Made by a program: the position numbers and the translations under genes
NCBI RefSeq assembly: GCF_003150675.1
Contig: NZ_QGGB01000001.1
Location: 62,001 to 126,000 of the forward strand
Reading direction: 5' to 3'
Length of the DNA stretch: 64,000 bases
Source of the DNA: Rhodohalobacter mucosus
GTDB taxonomy: Bacteria > Bacteroidota > Rhodothermia > Balneolales > Balneolaceae
In this document: positions 55,407 through 62,702 of the stretch, piece after piece
Layout of the letters: each line of letters begins with the position of its first letter
How positions within the stretch are numbered: the stretch's first letter is position 1
Notes under the pieces: generated by a model
What the model saw: only the letters and a program-made list of their open reading frames with translations
Databases searched by the model: none
Told to the model about the DNA's origin: nothing

Positions 55407-56144
55407 ATGAAACGTATTAGCGCTTTCATCTATTCCGTAATCAGCTATTTTACTTTCATCGGCACTTTTCTCTATTTGGTTTTTTTTCTGGGCGATATGC
55501 TGGTACCCAAAACCGTTAATTCAGGTGATGGAGCTGCAGCTCTTACAGCTGTTCTCATCAATCTGGGCTTGATTGGCCTGTTTGGTGTTCAGCATACGGT
55601 AATGGCCAGGAAATCTTTTAAGGACCGCTGGACACAAATTATTCCAAATCCGATAGAACGAAGCACCTATGTCCTTTTTTCAAGCCTTGCAGTGATCATC
55701 CTGATGCTGTTCTGGCAGCCCCTTCCGGGTGTGATCTGGGATGTTGAAACAGGCTGGGCATCCATGTTGCTGGAGTGGGGATTCTGGCTTGGATGGACGA
55801 TCGTTTTTCTATCCACATGGATGATCGACCATTTCAATCTGTTCGGGTTGAAACAAACCTGGAACTACATGAAGCATCACGAAATGGATCATCCCGGTTT
55901 TATGGAGCCCGGTTTCTATAAATATGTCCGTCATCCACTCATGACAGGTTTTTTAATTGCCTTCTGGTCAACCCCCGAAATGAGCACCGGACATCTGATT
56001 TTTTCAGCCGGAATGACCCTATATATATTGGTTGGCGTTTACTTTGAAGAGAAGGCCATGATGAAACGGTTCGGCGACAAATACGGCGACTACAGGGAGA
56101 GAGTTCCAAAATTCTTTCCTTTCTTCAGGAAAAGTGAAGCTTAA
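55407..56144 (+). CDS. mddA: Methanethiol S-methyltransferase (MddA-like), NnrU/ICMT-type membrane protein
   Basis: The protein has 245 residues with about six membrane segments. Segments matching the MddA family are GLFGVQHTVMARKSFKDRW, NPIERSTYVLFSSLAV, DHFNLFGLKQTW, YKYVRHPLMTGFLIAFWSTP and LYILVGVYFEEKAMMKRFG. The last two correspond to the SAM-binding C-terminal part of isoprenylcysteine methyltransferase-like proteins. MddA methylates methanethiol to dimethyl sulfide in the inner membrane. A methionine gamma-lyase that would supply methanethiol is encoded 30 kb away in this window. NnrU-like or other members of the superfamily are alternatives. Confidence 0.75.
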   Translation: MKRISAFIYSVISYFTFIGTFLYLVFFLGDMLVPKTVNSGDGAAALTAVLINLGLIGLFGVQHTVMARKSFKDRWTQIIPNPIERSTYVLFSSLAVIILMLFWQPLPGVIWDVETGWASMLLEWGFWLGWTIVFLSTWMIDHFNLFGLKQTWNYMKHHEMDHPGFMEPGFYKYVRHPLMTGFLIAFWSTPEMSTGHLIFSAGMTLYILVGVYFEEKAMMKRFGDKYGDYRERVPKFFPFFRKSEA

Positions 56145-56149
56145 AAGGA

Positions 56150-56186
56150 AAAAGACAGCCGGTTTAAGTCCCGGCTGCCTCTTTTA
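56150..56186. terminator. Bidirectional intrinsic terminator between mddA and clpB
   Basis: CAGCCGG (56156-56162) pairs with CCGGCTG (56171-56177) around an 8-nt loop. CCTCTTTT follows on the plus strand, and TCTTTTTCC follows on the minus strand. It lies just after the mddA stop and before the clpB stop, so it can end both convergent transcripts. Confidence 0.8.
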
Positions 56187-56214
56187 TGAGTATTTTCAGT
56201 GATCTTTACATTGA

Positions 56215-58851
56215 TTAATCTGCCCAGGCTTCGGCATCGCTGTACACTTCCGCAAACTCCAGGCGTTGACCGTCCTTACTGACCGTCGCCTCAAATTCAA
56301 TGCCCCTGGAATCGTCATCACGCTGAATAAGCTGTCTGGCAAGCTGATTAACGATCTGGGTTTGAATCACCCGCTTAAGAGGTCTGGCGCCGTATACCGG
56401 GTCATACCCCCTAACTGCAAGCCAGTCTTTCACGTTGTCTGATACGGAAAGAAGCACATTATTTTTGGCGAGCATTTTATCTACCCGCTGCAGCTGAATA
56501 TCCACTATCTGACGGATATGCCGCTGATCAAGCGGATGGAAGATGACCACATCATCAATGCGGTTCAGAAATTCAGGGCGAATGGTTCTCCTGAGCTGTT
56601 CAAGAAGCTGATTCTGCAGTTCAGTGTAGGTGCTTTCATCCATTTCCCCGCCGCTTTTCTCAATCTGCTCTGAGATGAGATGTGAACCGATGTTGCTGGT
56701 CATAATCACAATTGTATTGGTGAAGTCTACGGTAACCCCTTTGTTATCGGTCAGCCTTCCATCATCCAGAACCTGAAGCAGGATATTGAAGGCATCGGGA
56801 TGGGCTTTTTCGATCTCGTCAAGCAATACAACGGAATAGGGTTTTCTGCGTACGGCTTCCGTAAGCTGCCCGCCCTCCTCATAGCCAACGTAACCGGGAG
56901 GCGCCCCGATCAACCGGCTTACACTGTGTTTTTCCATGTACTCACTCATGTCGATCCGGATCATGGCATCCTCATCATTGAAAAGGAAATCGGCCAGTGA
57001 CCGTGCCAGTTCTGTTTTACCTACACCGGTTGATCCCAGAAACATGAACGACCCAATCGGGCGCTGTTCGTCCTGCAAACCGGCTCTTGCGCGCCTTACC
57101 GCGTCGGATACAGCTGCAATGGCCTGATCCTGCCCGATTACGCGTTTGTGCAGCTCTTCTTCGAGATGCAACAGTTTCTGCCTTTCACTTGAGAGCATTT
57201 TACTAACCGGAATTCCCGTCCATCTGGATACAATATCCGCGATTTCTTCCGCTTCAACCTGTTCTTTAAGAAGCGATCGCCCTTCCTGCACCTCGTTCAG
57301 CTTTTTCTTGGTCTCTTCAAGGTCTTTCTCAAGCTGTGTAATGGTTCCATAGCGAAGCTCGGCCACTTTCTCGTACTGACCCTGCCTCTCGGCCTTGTCG
57401 GCCTGATTACGGGCTGTTTCAATTGCCTGTTTCAGTTCACGCGTTTTCTGAATCAGCCCCTTTTCAAGGTCCCATTGTGCGCGCATAGATTTGCGCTTCT
57501 CTTCCAGGTCGGCCAGCTCCTTTTCATTGCTCTTCAGTTTGGCTTCGTCCTTTTCACGTTTCAGTGCCTCACGCTCGATTTCAAGCTGGCGTATTTGCCG
57601 TTCGATGCTATCCAGTTCTTCCGGCATAGAGTCGATCTGCAGACGTAATCGTGAAGCCGCTTCATCAATAAGGTCTATTGCCTTATCGGGCAGAAACCTG
57701 TCGGAGATGTAGCGGTGCGACAGCTCTGCGGCGGCAACAATTGCAGCATCGGTTATGCGGACACCGTGGTGCACCTCATATCGCTCCTGGAGGCCTCTCA
57801 AAATGGATACGGTGTCTTCAACCGAGGGTTCACCCACGTACACCGTCTGTAGCCTTCTTTCGAGCGCCTTATCTTTCTCGATATATTTTCGATATTCGGT
57901 GAGCGTAGTAGCACCAATGGCATGCAGTTCGCCCCGGGCCAGTGACGGCTTCAGGATGTTAGCAGCATCCATCGATCCTTCTGTGGCTCCTGCGCCTACC
58001 AGCGTATGAATTTCGTCGATAAACAGGATAAGTTCACCGTCCGATTCCATTACCTCTTTCACGACGGCTTTCAGCCGCTCTTCAAACTCTCCGCGGAACT
58101 TTGTGCCTGCTACAAGAGCACCCATATCCAGCGCAACTATCTGTTTGGTCTTGAGCCCTTCCGGCACGTCTCCCCGAACAATTCTGAGAGCAAGTCCTTC
58201 AGCAATAGCCGTTTTACCCACGCCCGGTTCACCAATCAGTACAGGGTTATTTTTGGTCCGCCGTGACAAAATCTGCATAACCCTGCGTATCTCCTGATCG
58301 CGTCCAATTACGGGATCCAGCTTATTTTTTTCAGCCAGCTCATTCAGATTGCGCGCATACTTCTTAAGCGCCTGATACCGGCTTTCGGCATTGGGATCAT
58401 CCACAGTTTGTGTCCCGCGTATTCCTTTCAGCACATTCAGTATCTGATCCCTGGTAACACCCTCTTTTTTCATTAGGGTTGAAGCTTCAGAGGAAGCAGT
58501 GAGAACGCCCAAAAGAATATGCTCTGAGCTGATATACTCATCACCAAGCTCAGCAGCTTCTTTTTGTGCGTTATCAAATACAGCCTTGGAGTTGTTCGAC
58601 AGATACTGGCCGGACACCGATGCACCCTTTACTATCGGAAAAGACGCAATGGCAGCATCCAGTTTTTCGATAAACGATGGTACATTGATACCTACTTTCT
58701 TCAAAACCTGCACTGTAACATTTTCTGAATCACTTAGCAGAGCCTTCAGAACATGTGCGGGTTCTACAGCCTGATGATTCTCATTCTGTGCAAGATCGAT
58801 GGCCGCCTGTACGGCTTCCTGAGCTTTAATGGTAAACTTGTTGAAATTCAT
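56215..58851 (-). CDS. clpB: ATP-dependent chaperone ClpB
   Basis: The protein has 878 residues, a typical ClpB length. The order is: two N-terminal Clp repeat segments ([17 protein letters not shown]), first AAA+ domain with Walker A GEPGVGKT at 207-214, the coiled-coil middle domain with many charged heptads ([19 protein letters not shown]), and the second AAA+ domain with Walker A GSTGVGKT near residue 608. It unfolds aggregates together with DnaK, DnaJ and GrpE. The Leu/Ile-Gly-Phe loop of protease-coupled ClpA/X was not seen, in line with ClpB. A weak CCGACA...TATGAT promoter and hairpins lie upstream. Confidence 0.97.
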   Translation of the reverse strand: MNFNKFTIKAQEAVQAAIDLAQNENHQAVEPAHVLKALLSDSENVTVQVLKKVGINVPSFIEKLDAAIASFPIVKGASVSGQYLSNNSKAVFDNAQKEAAELGDEYISSEHILLGVLTASSEASTLMKKEGVTRDQILNVLKGIRGTQTVDDPNAESRYQALKKYARNLNELAEKNKLDPVIGRDQEIRRVMQILSRRTKNNPVLIGEPGVGKTAIAEGLALRIVRGDVPEGLKTKQIVALDMGALVAGTKFRGEFEERLKAVVKEVMESDGELILFIDEIHTLVGAGATEGSMDAANILKPSLARGELHAIGATTLTEYRKYIEKDKALERRLQTVYVGEPSVEDTVSILRGLQERYEVHHGVRITDAAIVAAAELSHRYISDRFLPDKAIDLIDEAASRLRLQIDSMPEELDSIERQIRQLEIEREALKREKDEAKLKSNEKELADLEEKRKSMRAQWDLEKGLIQKTRELKQAIETARNQADKAERQGQYEKVAELRYGTITQLEKDLEETKKKLNEVQEGRSLLKEQVEAEEIADIVSRWTGIPVSKMLSSERQKLLHLEEELHKRVIGQDQAIAAVSDAVRRARAGLQDEQRPIGSFMFLGSTGVGKTELARSLADFLFNDEDAMIRIDMSEYMEKHSVSRLIGAPPGYVGYEEGGQLTEAVRRKPYSVVLLDEIEKAHPDAFNILLQVLDDGRLTDNKGVTVDFTNTIVIMTSNIGSHLISEQIEKSGGEMDESTYTELQNQLLEQLRRTIRPEFLNRIDDVVIFHPLDQRHIRQIVDIQLQRVDKMLAKNNVLLSVSDNVKDWLAVRGYDPVYGARPLKRVIQTQIVNQLARQLIQRDDDSRGIEFEATVSKDGQRLEFAEVYSDAEAWAD

Positions 58852-58958
58852 GGATTCTGACTCTGATTATTTGTTTCACTTTATTCAAAGCCAAAATCAT
58901 ACCCTGTAGGCTGAAAGCTGTCGGAATTGCAGAAGTTTAGCTGCTACAGAGCTATTGG

Positions 58959-59014
58959 GGTGAATAATCTCACCTGCATGTCAGTGTACTGACAGATCAT
59001 GTGAGTTCATCACA
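58959..59014. repeat. Three consecutive inverted repeats upstream of clpB
   Basis: In the 262-bp gap between clpB and the small secreted gene, three short inverted repeats follow each other: GGTGA-6 nt-TCACC (58959-58974), TGTCAGT-gt-ACTGACA (58979-58994, perfect), and TGTGA-5 nt-TCACA (59000-59014). The middle one is a good protein-binding site. They lie about 75-130 bp upstream of a possible clpB start of transcription. No CIRCE-type heat-shock element was seen. Confidence 0.4.
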
Positions 59015-59026
59015 CGAAATGGCATA

Positions 59027-59075
59027 AAAAAATAAAAAAAGCCACAGTGTATCCCGAAACGGGTACGCTGTGGCT
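59027..59075 (-). terminator. Intrinsic terminator of the small secreted protein gene
   Basis: Read on the minus strand, AGCCACAG near the loop side pairs with CTGTGGCT across a short GTTTCG loop region, giving a stem of about 15 bp with two mismatches. It is followed by a T-run (CTTTTTTTATTTTTTT). It lies 39 bp after the stop at 59114, so it ends that minus-strand gene. Confidence 0.85.
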
Positions 59076-59113
59076 CTGAATTGTATAAGAAGGGTTGTTT
59101 TAAACTACCCGTT

Positions 59114-59584
59114 CTAATTGTTTGATACGGTGACGCTGGATTCCTGAACCTCATTCTGAAGGTAGTAGAAAACCCTGTTTTGATCAGTCAGATCGATATA
59201 GCCCGTCAGAGCCACCGGCTCCTTGAATTCATCCTGGTTTTGGTAATATTCAAGTGCAAGATAGGCTTTGAATCTGATTGAGTGTGACGGGCCTTCCAGC
59301 GCAATTTTGCTGAGACGGCCAAGTACCCTGTTCGACCTGAAGTCCGGATACACAATCTTGTAGCTTACAGCGTTGAAAAGCGCTGATTCAACTACTCCAT
59401 GCACATCAGATTGCAGGCCGAAAAGAATCGTGTCTTCCAAATTTCTGAAATGACTATCCTTGTCGACTTCGTTTAGTTGATCTGTTTTAGTGATCTGAGA
59501 CGTTGCAGATTGTGCCGAAACCAGGTTAATTGAACCTGAGAGAGCAATCGCAAATGAGATGATTACGTACTTTATTTTATTCAT
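59114..59584 (-). CDS. Small secreted protein of unknown function, possibly HEAT-like
   Basis: The protein has 156 residues and I do not recognise it. A signal peptide (about 1-24, SGSINLVSAQS) precedes a helical mature part. Two helix pairs such as LFGLQSDVHGVVESALFNAV and LSKIALEGPSHSIRFKAYLALEYY suggest short HEAT-like repeats. The tail ends in VQESSVTVSNN. The gene has its own strong terminator and an upstream region rich in AAGCSCTT motifs, so it is probably well expressed and regulated. Confidence 0.75.
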   Translation of the reverse strand: MNKIKYVIISFAIALSGSINLVSAQSATSQITKTDQLNEVDKDSHFRNLEDTILFGLQSDVHGVVESALFNAVSYKIVYPDFRSNRVLGRLSKIALEGPSHSIRFKAYLALEYYQNQDEFKEPVALTGYIDLTDQNRVFYYLQNEVQESSVTVSNN

Positions 59585-59732
59585 ATCTCTTATATGTTAT
59601 TGAGTCCTTGTCTGTCGAGATCGATACTTTATCGATTCGCCATAAAGATAGAGCTGCATTCAATCCTCAATCAAGAGGGGTGTCAATATAATTTTCCTAT
59701 TCAAATCCATATACCGTGTCATTTTTTCATGA

Positions 59733-59923
59733 AAGCCCTTCTATTTATATTTCCGTTAACATTCAGTTAATAATACATCTGACAGTCAAAATTATTTTCT
59801 TTGTCTGTTTTGCAGAAAAGCCCTTACAATTTCATATAATCCAAAAAGCGCTTACATAAAACTTCTTATTTGTACTGACAAAAAAACATCTAAAAAGGGC
59901 TTTAAAGACACAGGGAAGCGCTT
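59733..59923. promoter_or_regulatory. Cluster of AAGCSCTT palindrome-like motifs
   Basis: The 488-bp gap between the small secreted gene and the macro-domain gene holds five copies of AAGC(C/G)CTT or its reverse: 59733-59740, 59818-59825, 59846-59853 (AAGCGCTT, palindromic), 59895-59902 (AAGGGCTT) and 59916-59923 (in GAAGCGCTTC). The two perfect palindromes are 70 bp apart. TGTAAGCGCTTTTTG on the minus strand resembles LacI/GalR-type operators in general. The regulator is unknown and no LacI-family gene is in the window. Confidence 0.4.
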
Positions 59924-59998
59924 CATTCTGCCTGCCAAAGACATTCTTTCAGTACGATATCCATGAAACCTGAGAGTAAATGTTGTGAATACCGATTT

Positions 59999-60044
59999 TG
60001 TGTTGACAACACATTTCTATAGGTTACATTCTGATATGTATATC
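59999..60044 (+). promoter_or_regulatory. Macro-domain gene promoter with palindromes
   Basis: TTGACA (60003-60008) and TACATT (60025-60030) are separated by 16 bp and fit a sigma-70-like promoter. The -35 box lies within TGTGTTG-a-CAACACA (59999-60013), a perfect 7+7 inverted repeat. GATAT-gt-ATATC (60033-60044) lies just after the -10 box. A repressor on the first palindrome would block the -35 box directly. Function is inferred. Confidence 0.5.
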
Positions 60045-60072
60045 AAAATGATCTAAATACAGACAGTACAAT

Positions 60073-60603
60073 ATGAGAAGTGTGCGATTCGACCGTCTAA
60101 CCGTTGAAATTACAAATGGCGACATTGTTGAGCAGAACGACTGCGACGCTATTGTAAATGCAGCGAATGCTCAGCTCCGAACGGGCGGGGGCGTTGCAGG
60201 TGCCATTCACTCTGCAGGTGACCCTGAACTTGAAGAGCTTACAAAACCTCTCGCCCCTATTGAGCCGGGCGAAGCTGTTATTACGGAGGCTCCCAATATG
60301 CCGTTTAAATACGTGATTCACTGTCTGGGACCCGTATACGGAAAGGATACTCCCTCTGATGAACTTCTTACCAACTGTTACTCGAATGCTTTAAAACTCG
60401 CTGACGAACACCAGGTTGAATCCATCGCCTTTCCATCCATCTCTACCGGTGCATTTGGTTACCCAATGAAGGAAGCAGCCACAGTGGCGTTCGAAACCAT
60501 CAAAAAGTCAGCACCAAATCTTCGGTCTGTTTCCTATGTGCGGTTTGTTCTTTGGAGTCCGGCTGACTACAATCTGCACTGGGATGTATTGAAGGAGATG
60601 TAA
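60073..60603 (+). CDS. Macro-domain protein, O-acetyl-ADP-ribose deacetylase-like
   Basis: The protein has 176 residues and is a single macro domain. The ADP-ribose site is shown by DAIVNAANAQLRTGGGVAGAIHSAG near residues 26-50, VIHCLGPVYG, and the late IAFPSISTGAFGYPMKEAA. Domains of this kind remove ADP-ribose or acetyl groups from ADP-ribosyl targets. The Asn/Asp positions of the active hydrolases of the YmdB group (NAAN) are present. It stands alone behind a regulated-looking promoter. Confidence 0.93.
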   Translation: MRSVRFDRLTVEITNGDIVEQNDCDAIVNAANAQLRTGGGVAGAIHSAGDPELEELTKPLAPIEPGEAVITEAPNMPFKYVIHCLGPVYGKDTPSDELLTNCYSNALKLADEHQVESIAFPSISTGAFGYPMKEAATVAFETIKKSAPNLRSVSYVRFVLWSPADYNLHWDVLKEM

Positions 60604-60652
60604 TTATCCTGGCGCCTGCCGGATGAATTTGTGCTATGCAGTACCGTTCTCA

Positions 60653-61441
60653 TTATCTATCCCCATAAATTTCGTTAAGAACACCGGCCATACGGATTCC
60701 GGCCTGAAGTAAACGCCTGAAGGCGATGTCCAGATTTTCGTATCTGTAGGGATAACTTAATCGCATATTGTCCGGCAGGTCATAGATCCTGTCTCTGTAG
60801 GTCATCGACTCATACGCCCAGTCACGGACGGAGGAATTCTGCCACTCTTCGATCTGCAGAGCTGTCGCAGTATCCAGCTCCCTGGCAAGCTCGCTATAGC
60901 TCATTTGAAGTGAATTGATGATATCGCTGTCCCAAACCCTATGCAGGTTGGAGTTCTCTCCCATCCACTGCAGTCGAACATCATTTCCACCCCTGTCTTC
61001 TCCCGTGCCAACATGCATCGGCTGATGAATATCTCCAATCATATGCATTACAAGCATCAGTTTCTCACGCTCCTCCGCAACGCTGAGCTCTCCGCTTTTC
61101 AATTCTGCAATTAATGTCTCCAGAGCCCAGATAATATCACCGGCCTCTTCCTGCTCGGCCTGCTCATAGGTAAGGCCATCAGGGATGGTTGCCCAGTGCC
61201 ATGTTGCCGTATAGTCGTAGCTGCTGTCCGAACGAATGTCGTCCATCCAAACAGTAGCACGCGCCATGGTCATATCACCCAGTAAAGAGTTTACTTTTTC
61301 CCTGGCTTGTTCCGTAAGATGGCGTTCGGCAATTTCACCGGTCACATAGTGCCCGATCTGCCCCCATTTGCCTGAATTATCCGTGCTGCTGCCAACGAGA
61401 AGAAGAGAGACCATCAGGAGTAGTATGTGCTGTTGTATCAT
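60653..61441 (-). CDS. S1/P1 nuclease family protein
   Basis: The protein has 262 residues. After a signal peptide (about 1-19) the mature protein starts around W26 in WGQIGHYVTGEIAERHL, as in S1/P1 nucleases where the N-terminal Trp and the early His bind the zinc cluster. Further zinc ligands are in WMDDIRSD, ATWHWATIP, VMHMIGDIHQPMHVG and GGNDVRLQW. These enzymes cut single-stranded DNA and RNA and remove 3' phosphates outside the cytoplasm, often to gain phosphate and nucleosides. It is transcribed alone. Confidence 0.9.
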   Translation of the reverse strand: MIQQHILLLMVSLLLVGSSTDNSGKWGQIGHYVTGEIAERHLTEQAREKVNSLLGDMTMARATVWMDDIRSDSSYDYTATWHWATIPDGLTYEQAEQEEAGDIIWALETLIAELKSGELSVAEEREKLMLVMHMIGDIHQPMHVGTGEDRGGNDVRLQWMGENSNLHRVWDSDIINSLQMSYSELARELDTATALQIEEWQNSSVRDWAYESMTYRDRIYDLPDNMRLSYPYRYENLDIAFRRLLQAGIRMAGVLNEIYGDR

Positions 61442-61537
61442 GATATTTAATTTATTTTGACTGAATGCTTGAACTTTTCAAGAAGAATACGGTTTTCGCA
61501 ACTTCTCCTGTAGTAACGACATATAGAAGCCAATAGC

Positions 61538-62500
61538 TTACTTCTTACGAAGTTCGGCCAGCTCTTTAAACAACTGCTTCTCTTTCATTGTCAAATTCTT
61601 GGGCAGAGAAACCTCCATCACTATGAAATAATTTCCTCTTTTCCCGTTTTTTGACATTTCGGGCAGGCCTCTTTCCGGAAGGCGAAATGTTTTGCCATTG
61701 GATGATTCAGGAGGTATGGCCAGCTTCACCTTTCCATCGAGCGTCTGGATTGTAGTTTCACCACCCAAAAGAGCCGTATACAGGTCTACGGGAACCGTTT
61801 GGTACACATCCTTTCCCCTGCGTTCGTAGCCTGGGGGGATATTAACATTAATTTTCAGGTAGAGATCGCCTTTGGGCATACCGCTGGCTGTGCGGCCCCT
61901 GCCCTTCAGCTTCAGTCGTTTGCCGTCTTCTATGCCAGCCGGGATCCTTACTTTAACTTTATCACCATTGATTCTCAGATATTTTTCCACACCGTGGAAA
62001 AGATCCGCGAGCTCAACCGTAATGGCTGCTTCCGTATCCGGTGCTTTACGGGGTGCCCTTGAGCGGGTTCGCTGGCCCCCAGTCCTGTACGTGCCCCCAT
62101 TTCCATATTGACCTCCACCGAACAACGTCTCAAAAAAACTTGAAAAAGGGCTGCCGCCGCCTTGTCGGGTATCACCGAATATGTCATCAAAATTTACATT
62201 TACCCGTTGTCCCTGTCCGCGGCCGGCGTACTGCGACCAGTTAAAATCGTCAGGATCGGCCCCGGCCTGCTGATACCGTTTCCAATCGGATCCTACCTTG
62301 TCATACAGTTTCCTCTTCTCAGGATCCTTCAGAACCTCATATGCCTCACCAATCTCTTTAAATTTAGCTTCGGCCCTCTCATTACCCGGATTTTTATCCG
62401 GATGGAATTTGGCCGCCATCTTCCTGTATTTCTTCTTGATCTCTTCCTGGGAAGCATCTCTTGATACCCCCAACACCTTGTAATAATCTTTATAATCCAT
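61538..62500 (-). CDS. DnaJ/CbpA-type co-chaperone
   Basis: The protein has 320 residues. The J domain (1-70) has HPD at residues 33-35. A Gly/Phe-rich linker (about 88-135) and the C-terminal substrate-binding domain follow, with [18 protein letters not shown] and [22 protein letters not shown]. The zinc-finger CXXCXGXG repeats of classical DnaJ are missing, so this is a CbpA-type member. An AGGTGA Shine-Dalgarno sequence precedes the ATG. It lies downstream of dnaK but is separated by a terminator and has its own promoter. Confidence 0.93.
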   Translation of the reverse strand: MDYKDYYKVLGVSRDASQEEIKKKYRKMAAKFHPDKNPGNERAEAKFKEIGEAYEVLKDPEKRKLYDKVGSDWKRYQQAGADPDDFNWSQYAGRGQGQRVNVNFDDIFGDTRQGGGSPFSSFFETLFGGGQYGNGGTYRTGGQRTRSRAPRKAPDTEAAITVELADLFHGVEKYLRINGDKVKVRIPAGIEDGKRLKLKGRGRTASGMPKGDLYLKINVNIPPGYERRGKDVYQTVPVDLYTALLGGETTIQTLDGKVKLAIPPESSNGKTFRLPERGLPEMSKNGKRGNYFIVMEVSLPKNLTMKEKQLFKELAELRKK

Positions 62501-62503
62501 AGT

Positions 62504-62511
62504 ATCACCTC
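62504..62511 (-). promoter_or_regulatory. Ribosome binding site of the DnaJ-like gene
   Basis: On the minus strand GAGGTGAT (62504-62511) ends a few bases before the ATG at 62500. This is a good Shine-Dalgarno match and supports the annotated start. Confidence 0.65.
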
Positions 62512-62597
62512 ATCGTCAATATACGCAGCAAACTGTATGCCGTCAGCTATAATCTTGAGATTTTGGCAGTTTCGCGCATACTCAGCTCCAAATAGGG

Positions 62598-62625
62598 ATC
62601 ATACCGCCTATAAATTTCACTGTAA
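62598..62625 (-). promoter_or_regulatory. Sigma-70-like promoter of the DnaJ-like gene
   Basis: On the minus strand TTACAG (62620-62625) and TATGAT (62598-62603) are separated by 16 bp, about 100 bp upstream of the ATG at 62500. They lie beyond the dnaK terminator, so the gene is transcribed on its own. No heat-shock-specific element such as CIRCE was seen. Confidence 0.5.
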
Positions 62626-62641
62626 CAGGACAACACGGCAT

Positions 62642-62688
62642 AAAAAAGCCTCCAGACCTTTTATGGCCGGGAGGCTTTTACTTTTTTT
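62642..62688. terminator. Bidirectional terminator after dnaK
   Basis: AAAAGCCTCC (62644-62653) pairs with GGAGGCTTTT (62670-62679) around a 16-nt loop that may pair further. T-runs follow on both strands (CTTTTTTT at 62681-62688; TTTTTT on the minus strand). It ends dnaK, which stops at 62703, and separates it from the DnaJ-like gene. Confidence 0.85.
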
Positions 62689-62702
62689 ATTCTGAAGCAG
62701 GA

